A stretch of 8,494 nt of DNA from the NCBI GenBank assembly GCA_913056285.1, contig CAJXNE010000087.1, forward strand, positions 1 to 8,494, in the 5' to 3' direction. A program made the translations under genes and the position numbers. The first letter of the stretch is position 1. The number at the start of each line of letters is the position of its first letter. This stretch comes from an uncultured Zetaproteobacteria bacterium (GTDB lineage Bacteria; Pseudomonadota; Zetaproteobacteria; Mariprofundales; Mariprofundaceae). The notes under the pieces are model-generated. The model did not search any database. It had not been told where the DNA came from and saw nothing but the letters and a program-made list of their open reading frames with translations. Positions 1-5,013 of this stretch are shown here, piece after piece.

Positions 1-246
1 ATCGGCCACTTCCTGCGCCGCCTTGCGAATCAGTGCTGCTTTTGGTTTTGGCAATTTACCCAGATCCTGATTGACCGTTGCTGCTGTCAATTTGATACGC
101 GCCAGAGCCCGGATAAATTCACGTGGAAACCTCAGTGTAGACACCGGGAAATTGGCCACCGCCCGCGCAGTTGAAGCGCCGTACAGCGCATTCTCCGGAA
201 CCTGCATCTCACCCATGGAGTCACGTTCAATTCTGAATTCAGTCAT
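1..246 (-). CDS. fumC: Class II fumarate hydratase, N-terminal part (cut by window edge)
   Basis: The first 82 residues of a class II fumarase, which reversibly hydrates fumarate to L-malate in the TCA cycle in the cytoplasm. The reading frame begins MTEFRIERDSMGEMQVPENA and continues LYGASTARAVANFP, the conserved N-terminal signature of the fumarase/aspartase superfamily (RIE-D-MGE-VP-A-L-GA-T-RAV-NFP). The catalytic residues lie further in and outside the window, so aspartase or another superfamily member is not strictly excluded; the residues visible fit fumarase best. The start codon ATG (246-244) overlaps the TAA stop of the phosphatase gene upstream (TAATG), and a good Shine-Dalgarno sequence AAGGGAG (258-252) sits five bases before it inside that gene. 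Translation is therefore probably coupled. Family assignment is sure; the exact enzyme is likely. Confidence 0.88.
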   Translation of the reverse strand, partial: MTEFRIERDSMGEMQVPENALYGASTARAVANFPVSTLRFPREFIRALARIKLTAATVNQDLGKLPKPKAALIRKAAQEVAD

Positions 247-1865
247 TATTTCTCCCTTCTGACGCACAACAATGTTAAATCGTCATCCTGATCATCTCTG
301 CCAAAGTCAGTGAGCACCTCGAGCAACGATTCAGGCAACGACGATAGCGGCGCATCGCTCTGGTCACGCAGCCACTGGCTGAATCTGGCCTCACCGTACA
401 TTTCGTTGCCATATCGATTGGATGTTTCTGTCACACCATCGGTATAAGCTACCAGCGTATCACCAGCATTCAATGTGGTTCTGGCCACTTCGTAGTGCAT
501 ACCCTTGACCAGCCCGAGCGGCGGCGCAGATGCCTCCAAACGGCTGACTTCAGTCTGATTCACCAACAATGGTGGCACATGACCGGCATTGACCCACACC
601 AGCGAATGCGATTCGGGTTGAAGCTTACCCATGAACAGGGTCACAAAACGTCCGGCTGTCAGTGTATCACACAGTGCTTCATTGAGATAATTAGCCGCTT
701 CCTCAATCGGCCAGTTCAATGTTGACAGCCCACGCAGCATAGCCTGCAAGTTGGCCATCGTCAGCGCCGCAGGATAACCCTTGCCGGATACATCAGCGAC
801 AATGAGCCAAATGCTACCATCCTCCAGCTTGACATAGTCGTAATAATCGCCACCCACCGAATAGCACGTTTGTTGAAATCCTTTCAGGTGATAGCATGGA
901 ATCACCGGCTCATACTTGGGCAATAGTCCCTGCTGAATTTCAGCTGCAAGCGCCAGTGAATCCTTTAAATTCTCACGCTCCTGTAAACCTTTCATGGCTG
1001 TATTCAAACCGCGCGCCAATTCCCCCATATCATCATCAATCAACACAGGCACCAGCGCCTTGAATTCACCATTGGCGAGGTTTTTCAGGCCTGTTTCCAG
1101 TGACGCAGTCACTTTCTTCAAGGTGCGGGTAATACTTAATACCAGTACGATACTCGAGGTCACACTCATCACCAACAGCACCATCGCCTGGGATAAAATA
1201 AAGTGCTCTTCGATATCATTACCCGCCAGCGCCAGCCAGACATAAAGAGACAGAATCAACGTCGGCAACAACCCTGTTACAAAAGACACCAGCCATGGTC
1301 GATGCGCAGATGACGTAATATGTTTATCCGAATGCTCGTCGTCGAGCAGGCTGTTAAACCATCCCTGCCGGGACATATTCAGTCGCAAGCGGGTTGAGTA
1401 AACAATAGAAATCGCCACAGCAAGCGACGGCCCCAGTACGCCTGCGCCAAAACAGAAATTCAGCGTCAGTGCAACAAACATGCGCCATGAAAAATAATAA
1501 TCTCCGCTTATGGCAGTCAGAGAAATCACGATAATCAGATAGGCCGCAAACGCCCAACCCGCTACCAGATAGGCTTTTAACGCCCGCCACGGAAAATCAA
1601 CCATATTCGCTTCAATGAAACGGCGGGACTTGTCAGGATGAACCGATTTGGCCAGGGATTGTCTTAAAGGCTGAAATGTCCACCAGGAAGCTCCGCCAAA
1701 AAACAGCAGGAAAAAGATAGAATCCACAATAGACAGCGATGCTGTAACTCCCAGTTGGGCTGCATTGCCATTGAGCCGCATCAGGATCTGACCCAGCATA
1801 AAGATGAACAGCAATGGCCACATGCGAGCCATATAAGACCGATAATTAATGATAGGGCGACTCAA
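246..1865 (-). CDS. Membrane-anchored HAMP-SpoIIE protein phosphatase (PP2C type, RsbU-like)
   Basis: A 539-residue integral membrane protein with a cytoplasmic Ser/Thr phosphatase domain. About six hydrophobic segments (roughly residues 16-31, 42-60, 98-118, 127-155, 191-213, 222-245) are followed by a HAMP-like linker (about 243-297, ending DDDMGELARGLNTAMKGL). Then comes the helix AAEIQQGLLP (307-316), typical of RsbU-type proteins, and a SpoIIE domain (about 330-537). Likely metal-binding acidic residues are D340 in GGDYYDY, D358 in VADVSGKG, D476 in YTDGVTE and D528/D529 in the C-terminal DDDLTLL. Family members dephosphorylate STAS-type anti-sigma-factor antagonists in partner-switching pathways; no STAS or kinase partner lies in this window, so the substrate is unknown. 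The first possible start is TTG at 1865 (an in-frame TAG lies just upstream) without a clear ribosome binding site. ATG at 1832 or 1823 are alternatives that keep the first membrane segment. It lies 33 bases after the secreted-protein gene and overlaps fumC by one base. Confidence 0.9.
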   Translation of the reverse strand: MSRPIINYRSYMARMWPLLFIFMLGQILMRLNGNAAQLGVTASLSIVDSIFFLLFFGGASWWTFQPLRQSLAKSVHPDKSRRFIEANMVDFPWRALKAYLVAGWAFAAYLIIVISLTAISGDYYFSWRMFVALTLNFCFGAGVLGPSLAVAISIVYSTRLRLNMSRQGWFNSLLDDEHSDKHITSSAHRPWLVSFVTGLLPTLILSLYVWLALAGNDIEEHFILSQAMVLLVMSVTSSIVLVLSITRTLKKVTASLETGLKNLANGEFKALVPVLIDDDMGELARGLNTAMKGLQERENLKDSLALAAEIQQGLLPKYEPVIPCYHLKGFQQTCYSVGGDYYDYVKLEDGSIWLIVADVSGKGYPAALTMANLQAMLRGLSTLNWPIEEAANYLNEALCDTLTAGRFVTLFMGKLQPESHSLVWVNAGHVPPLLVNQTEVSRLEASAPPLGLVKGMHYEVARTTLNAGDTLVAYTDGVTETSNRYGNEMYGEARFSQWLRDQSDAPLSSLPESLLEVLTDFGRDDQDDDLTLLCVRREK

Positions 1866-1898
1866 AAACTATAGATTGGCAGAATCAACCCGGAGAAC

Positions 1899-2675
1899 TT
1901 ACTGTCGTATCAGTCCTGATTGATCCAACATAGCCATGGCTTTGTCTCTACCAACCAGGTTCAATGTCCATGATTTGGAACCACCGTCAAGACCTGGCCC
2001 TTTATAAGCAACAAAAGCGCTGTTTTTTGTTTGTTGTGGAATTACAATTTTTGTACTACCTACGAAAGTTGAAAACCATGAATCCAGCTTAACCTCATAG
2101 ATAACGCAACGTACTCGCTCACCCTCAATGTTCACATTACGAAATCCCGTCTGGCTGGCTGTTAATGGGTAAACCTTTCCATTATCGTAGTTTATAATTG
2201 AAAAAGCAGCATCAGGAGATGACCCCGAATCCGTAAGCATTTGCAGCGTCTGAGGCAATGCGCCAAGATCACGCAAGTTCTTGTCCCACACCTTTCGCTC
2301 ATAAAATTCATCCTTGCTGCGTTTACTATAAATGCTCGGCTGACCTTCATTCAGGCTATATTTAATTTCAACCGTGCGTTGCATGGAGTGATTGATACGC
2401 TTGACATACAAAGGGGCACCATCGCTGCGTCGCACAAAATGCTCGGCCTGAACCTGCTCACAATCCCAGGAAATTCGCCACGCAGGCGTACCCTGATAAT
2501 CAACCGCAGTAACATGATACTGAACGAGATTACCATTGGCTTGCTGAGCATAGACATAGCTTCCACCGACGATTACACCTGCATTTACATTCATTGTCAT
2601 GAAAGGGAGCACAAGCACTGCCAAGGCCATAAATTGCAGGCGCGTAAACAAAAACTTGCCGGAACTGGTCATCAT
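1899..2675 (-). CDS. Secreted (periplasmic) protein of unknown function
   Basis: A 258-residue protein I do not recognise. Residues 1-32 form a Sec signal peptide: a basic start (K7, R12), a hydrophobic core FMALAVLVLPF, and a signal peptidase I site V-N-A before G33. No lipobox cysteine is present, so a soluble periplasmic or exported protein of about 226 residues is expected. The mature part is rich in alternating polar/hydrophobic stretches suggestive of beta strands (for example YHVTAVDY, PAWRISWD, RTVEIKYSL, VRCVIYEVKL) and has only two cysteines, C72 and C190, which could form a disulfide. A lipocalin-like or DUF3108-like beta fold is conceivable but is only a guess. The ATG at 2675 is chosen because of an AGGAGG four bases upstream; the next codon, ATG at 2672, has the more usual seven-base spacing and is equally possible. 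A longer frame reaching 2717 lacks such a site. It is the first gene of the probable operon with the phosphatase and fumC. Confidence 0.8.
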   Translation of the reverse strand: MMTSSGKFLFTRLQFMALAVLVLPFMTMNVNAGVIVGGSYVYAQQANGNLVQYHVTAVDYQGTPAWRISWDCEQVQAEHFVRRSDGAPLYVKRINHSMQRTVEIKYSLNEGQPSIYSKRSKDEFYERKVWDKNLRDLGALPQTLQMLTDSGSSPDAAFSIINYDNGKVYPLTASQTGFRNVNIEGERVRCVIYEVKLDSWFSTFVGSTKIVIPQQTKNSAFVAYKGPGLDGGSKSWTLNLVGRDKAMAMLDQSGLIRQ

Positions 2676-2679
2676 AAGG

Positions 2680-2685
2680 CCTCCT
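2680..2685 (-). promoter_or_regulatory. Strong Shine-Dalgarno site of the secreted-protein gene
   Basis: On the minus strand the sequence reads CAGGAGGCCTTATGATG. The perfect AGGAGG core is four bases from the first ATG (2675) and seven from the second (2672). It decides the start within this pair of ATG codons and rules out the longer upstream extension of the reading frame. Confidence 0.8.
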
Positions 2686-2803
2686 GAAGCTGGTAGAATG
2701 CAATGCGTACGATGCATAACTTATCACACAAAGCAAAAGCATCAATCAGGCCAACACCAATCGTGTCAATTTGACTCACTGCGACAAATCACTAATGTAG
2801 CGT

Positions 2804-2809
2804 ATTATC
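2804..2809 (-). promoter_or_regulatory. Candidate -10 box (GATAAT) of the secreted-protein operon
   Basis: On the minus strand GATAAT (five of six matches to TATAAT) is followed by a start point expected near 2797-2796. There is no good -35 hexamer 17 bases upstream, as is common for class II CRP-dependent promoters where the activator covers that position. A second candidate is a perfect TTGACA at 2769-2764, but its -10 partner at the 17-base position (ATTGAT, 2746-2741) is poor. Confidence 0.35.
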
Positions 2810-2829
2810 AGGATAAATTTGGGTTTGTA

Positions 2830-2845
2830 TGTGAGTCACATCACA
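2830..2845 (-). promoter_or_regulatory. CRP/Vfr-type operator (TGTGA-N6-TCACA)
   Basis: The sequence TGTGAGTCACATCACA matches both five-base half sites of the CRP consensus exactly (TGTGA-N6-TCACA). It lies in the intergenic leader of the secreted-protein gene, about 155 bases before its start codon. Its centre (2837.5) falls about 40-41 bases upstream of the start point expected from the GATAAT box at 2809-2804, which is the class II activator geometry known for CRP. The match is seen directly; that a CRP-family regulator binds here is inferred, since the organism and its regulators are unknown. Confidence 0.55.
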
Positions 2846-2964
2846 ACCGAGGCAAAAAAACACGTCCAGTTTGGCAACACATACCGTTTGCACCGGCAAA
2901 AAATGACCGTTAAACGACCTTCGACAAGGTAGCACCGGCATTAACCCGGCTTCAGAGGCGCCTT

Positions 2965-2986
2965 GCCCCGGAAACGATGCCAGGGC
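2965..2986 (-). terminator. Hairpin after amtB, possible terminator or 3'-end stabiliser
   Basis: On the minus strand GCCCTGG and CCGGGGC form a seven-base-pair stem (one G-U pair) with an eight-base loop, starting 14 bases after the amtB stop codon. A T-run does not follow, so it is not a textbook intrinsic terminator; it could act with Rho or protect the mRNA end. Confidence 0.3.
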
Positions 2987-2999
2987 CAGTTCACACTAA

Positions 3000-4211
3000 T
3001 TAATGGCCTGCCATATCCTCTTCCGGATTGGAACTAACCTGATGAATAGCCAGATCAGCGCCCATATATTCATCTTCCTCAGACAATCGAATACCCAGGG
3101 TTGATTTAACAATGCCATATACGACAAAGCCGCCGATAACGGCAATCATGACGCCTGTAGCCGTACCCACAAACTGTGCCATAAAAGTTACGCCACCGGC
3201 CCCGCCCATTGCAGTCGTACCAAATATACCCGCTGCAACACCGCCCCAGGCGCCGCATACGCCGTGCAGCGGAATCACGCCCAGTACGTCATCAAGCTTC
3301 AGCTTATTCTGGATAAATTCAAACCCAAACACGAAAATAACCCCGGCAGCCGCGCCAATCACCAGCGCGCCAACAGGATGCACCAAATCAGAACCAGCAC
3401 AGATCGCCACCAGCCCGCCCAGCGCCCCGTTGTGAACAAAGCCCGGATCATTCTTGCCCGCCACCAGCGCCGCCAACAGGCCGCCCACCATAGCCAGCAA
3501 TGAATTGATAGCCACCAGACCGGATGCTCCGGATGCATTGCCTGCGCTCATCACATTAAACCCGAACCAGCCCACGCAAAGGATCCATGAGCCCAGCGCC
3601 AGAAATGGGATATTGGATGGTAAAATAGCATTGGTTCGGCCATCTTTCCTGTAGCGCCCCGCGCGCGCCCCCAGCATCACCACAGCGCCCAGCGCCAGAA
3701 AACCACCCATCGCATGCACGACGACCGAACCGGCGAAATCATGGAATTGCGCCCCGAAACTGGCCTCCAGCCACGCTTGATAACCGTAGTTGCCACCCCA
3801 GATCAAACCTTCATAAAATGGATAAACCAGCGCCACAATCAATACAGTCGCCAGCACATTAGGCCAGAACCGTACTCGCTCGGTAATGCCACCGGAAATA
3901 ATGGCCGGAATCGCTGCCGCGAAAGTGAGCAAGAAGAAGAAATGCACCATTTCATAGCCATTGGTTTTACCGCCAATGATATTCAGGTCTGCTACAGGCG
4001 CAAAAAAGTGAATGCCGTAGGCGACCGAAAAGCCGACAAAGAAATAGGCCACAGTGGAAAAACCAAAGTCGGTAATCACGCGCACCAGTGTATTCACCTG
4101 ATTTTTCTTGCGTACCGTTCCCACTTCGAGAAAGGCGAAGCCAGCATGCATCGCCAGCACCATGGCTGCCCCCATGGTAAGAAAAAAGACATCAAATCCT
4201 GCTGTGTTCAT
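3000..4211 (-). CDS. amtB: Ammonium channel of the Amt/Mep family
   Basis: A 403-residue inner-membrane ammonium transporter of the Amt family, which forms trimers that conduct ammonium into the cell. The pore twin histidines are present: H166 in SVVVHAMGG and H316 in IPLHGVCGAWGG; D158 matches the structural Asp of the recruitment site. The family motif ISGGITERVRFWP (105-117) and WFGFN (215-219) are also seen. The protein begins directly with its first membrane segment (MNTAGFDVFFLTMGAAMVLA), so it lacks the cleaved signal peptide of E. coli AmtB. This, with the HAGFAFLEVGTVRKKN stretch (22-37), places it with Amt proteins that have a MQAGFA-type first helix. ATG 4211 is chosen by alignment with the family; AAAGGGCG lies 11 bases before the start, a little far. 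A TTG-initiated extension to 4247 is unlikely. It follows glnK, the classical pairing in which GlnK blocks AmtB when nitrogen is plentiful. Confidence 0.94.
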   Translation of the reverse strand: MNTAGFDVFFLTMGAAMVLAMHAGFAFLEVGTVRKKNQVNTLVRVITDFGFSTVAYFFVGFSVAYGIHFFAPVADLNIIGGKTNGYEMVHFFFLLTFAAAIPAIISGGITERVRFWPNVLATVLIVALVYPFYEGLIWGGNYGYQAWLEASFGAQFHDFAGSVVVHAMGGFLALGAVVMLGARAGRYRKDGRTNAILPSNIPFLALGSWILCVGWFGFNVMSAGNASGASGLVAINSLLAMVGGLLAALVAGKNDPGFVHNGALGGLVAICAGSDLVHPVGALVIGAAAGVIFVFGFEFIQNKLKLDDVLGVIPLHGVCGAWGGVAAGIFGTTAMGGAGGVTFMAQFVGTATGVMIAVIGGFVVYGIVKSTLGIRLSEEDEYMGADLAIHQVSSNPEEDMAGH

Positions 4212-4306
4212 TTTCGTTATCGCCCTTTTATTACTAAAACCAAACAACGCGTTGGCATGGATTTTTCGATTCTGTGATATATAATTTTACGGGATGGAAA
4301 CCCCAT

Positions 4307-4325
4307 ACGCGTTAGCTCAACGCGT
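4307..4325 (-). promoter_or_regulatory. Perfect hairpin straddling the glnK stop codon
   Basis: Seven-base arms ACGCGTT (4307-4313) and AACGCGT (4319-4325) are exact inverted copies around a five-base centre; the glnK stop codon (4314-4312) lies inside. In the mRNA it would form a stable stem between glnK and amtB. There is no T-run after it, so full termination is unlikely. A role in mRNA processing or in setting the glnK:amtB ratio is inference. A third AACGCGTT copy lies within a 10-bp palindrome CAACGCGTTG (4245-4254), 34 bases ahead of amtB. Confidence 0.45.
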
Positions 4326-4653
4326 CCTGATCTTCTTCGCCGGTACGGATGCGTACCACACGCTCCACTGGTGTTACAAAAATTTTACCATCGCCGATTT
4401 TATTGGTGTATGCCGCTGACCGGATTGCCTCAACAACTTCATCGACACGATCATCCGATACTGCCACCTTGATTTCAGTTTTAGGCACAAAATCCACGTT
4501 ATACTCCGCGCCACGATAAAGCTCGGTATGCCCTTTCTGGCGACCATGGCCGCGCACTTCGGTAATGGTCATGCCGGACACATCGATTTCCAGCAATGCG
4601 TCTTTAACATCGTCCAATTTAAACGGCTTGATAACTGCTGCAATCATTTTCAT
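4312..4653 (-). CDS. glnK: Nitrogen regulatory protein PII (GlnK)
   Basis: A 113-residue PII protein, the cytoplasmic trimer that senses 2-oxoglutarate and ATP/ADP and controls ammonium uptake and nitrogen gene expression. All main landmarks are visible: the T-loop (about 37-55) with R47, which enters the Amt pore, and Y51, the residue uridylylated by GlnD; Q39 and K58, which contact 2-oxoglutarate; the B-loop TNKIGDGKIFV (83-93) for ATP; and R101 and R103 of the C-loop. The length is normal (112 is typical). GlnK rather than GlnB is called because amtB follows directly. The start ATG (4653) is preceded at seven bases by a GGGGG stretch (4665-4661). No sigma-54 promoter (GG-N10-GC with flanking consensus) or NtrC site was found upstream; instead there are repeated dyads at 4726-4753. 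Confidence 0.95.
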   Translation of the reverse strand: MKMIAAVIKPFKLDDVKDALLEIDVSGMTITEVRGHGRQKGHTELYRGAEYNVDFVPKTEIKVAVSDDRVDEVVEAIRSAAYTNKIGDGKIFVTPVERVVRIRTGEEDQDALS

Positions 4654-4725
4654 GACTTTTCCCCCGGTGTTGTATCTCTATCAAAACAAGCTGGAATCCT
4701 GATGACCTTCATTAGACTGTCAAGA

Positions 4726-4753
4726 TCAATAGATTGACTCAATAGATTGACTC
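4726..4753. repeat. Tandem 13-bp repeat built on a 12-bp palindrome
   Basis: The unit AATAGATTGACTC occurs twice, exactly and without a gap (4728-4740 and 4741-4753). With the preceding bases it creates two copies of the perfect palindrome TCAAT-AG-ATTGA (4726-4737 and 4739-4750) at a 13-base period. They lie 73 bases ahead of the glnK start codon and just upstream of a TTGACA hexamer (4723-4718). This looks like a double operator for a dimeric regulator, or a simple tandem duplication; the sequence alone cannot decide. Confidence 0.6.
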
Positions 4754-4810
4754 TAATTTGAAATTCTCGGGCGTATCAAAATCGGTAAAGTGCGCGGTTC
4801 AGAATCGAGC

Positions 4811-4827
4811 GGGAATAGGCCTTTCCC
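4811..4827. repeat. Quasi-palindrome GGGAA-T-AGGCCT-TTCCC
   Basis: The arms GGGAA (4811-4815) and TTCCC (4823-4827) surround the six-base palindrome AGGCCT (4817-4822), with one unpaired T. It lies about 190 bases ahead of rnd and may be an operator half-pair or chance; no function is shown. Confidence 0.35.
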
Positions 4828-4834
4828 GATCAGA

Positions 4835-4855
4835 ATCAACAGTTGATCTATCAAC
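4835..4855. repeat. Alternating ATCAAC / GTTGAT inverted-repeat cluster
   Basis: Three six-base elements follow each other: ATCAAC (4835-4840), A, GTTGAT (4842-4847), CT, ATCAAC (4850-4855). The outer two are direct copies and the middle one is their inverse, so two overlapping perfect dyads result. The half site TTGAT/ATCAA resembles FNR-family half sites, but the spacer here is two bases (or the reverse order with three) instead of the four expected for FNR. Confidence 0.45.
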
Positions 4856-5013
4856 GCCTGCTCAGTGCCGGAAAAACCAAAAAAGTGGCACTGGTGGCTG
4901 CCATGCTAATTTGTTTACTATCATTAACGCTATCTTTCAATCCGGACAACCTTATCGCGCCGAAGCAACAGAAATTGCGTGAATCGGAACACAGTTGCTC
5001 CTAGGGTGCCCCC

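Larger units (their letters stand above)
2676..2999. other. Intergenic region between amtB end and secreted-protein gene
   Basis: A 324-base stretch with no gene I can support. It holds, from the amtB side: a hairpin just after the amtB stop (2965-2986), a small perfect hairpin ACCTT-CGAC-AAGGT (2917-2930), a nine-base direct repeat GCACCGGCA (2890-2898 and 2932-2940), A-runs at 2855-2861 and 2898-2903 (T-runs for the minus strand), the CRP-like operator, the GATAAT box, the palindrome GTCAA-T-TTGAC (2765-2775) and a TTGACA (2769-2764). No canonical stem followed directly by a T-run is present for amtB. Confidence 0.6.
4654..5013. promoter_or_regulatory. Divergent intergenic control region between glnK and rnd
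   Basis: These 360 bases separate the start codons of two genes read in opposite directions, so both promoters should lie here. I see no convincing coding frame. For glnK (minus strand) a perfect TTGACA lies at 4723-4718 beside the tandem dyads, but the -10 partner at 17 bases (AGGATT, 4700-4695) is poor. For rnd (plus strand) the best guesses are TACTAT (4917-4922) or TAATTT after TGC (4907-4912), both weak. The region also contains the tandem dyad repeat, the ATCAAC/GTTGAT cluster, a quasi-palindrome and the inverted pair TGGCA/TGCCA (4886-4890, 4899-4903). Confidence 0.55.

Noticed and set aside
2241..2687. 148-codon plus-strand frame opposite the secreted-protein gene
   Set aside because: The minus-strand frame has a signal peptide and a strong ribosome binding site; the plus-strand frame has neither.
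2898..2930. Hairpin ACCTT-CGAC-AAGGT with a T-run as an amtB terminator
   Set aside because: On the minus strand the six-T run begins 13 bases after the stem, too far for an intrinsic terminator.
2890..2940. Nine-base direct repeat GCACCGGCA, two copies 42 bases apart
   Set aside because: Only two short copies, with no attachment-site context, integrase or terminal-repeat features; likely chance.
4212..4247. Extension of amtB to a TTG at 4247
   Set aside because: The extra residues (FGFSNKRAITK) are unlike an Amt signal peptide and there is no ribosome binding site; ATG 4211 matches the family start.
3714..4277. 187-codon open frame on the plus strand opposite amtB
   Set aside because: It is antisense to a clear transporter gene, is rich in His, Arg and Gln as expected of a reversed membrane-protein frame, and has no ribosome binding site or recognisable motif.
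4886..4904. Sigma-54-like TGGCAC...TGC sequence ahead of rnd
   Set aside because: The GG and GC elements are 11 bases apart instead of 10, and rnd is not a usual sigma-54 target; it is better described as a short inverted repeat TGGCA/TGCCA.
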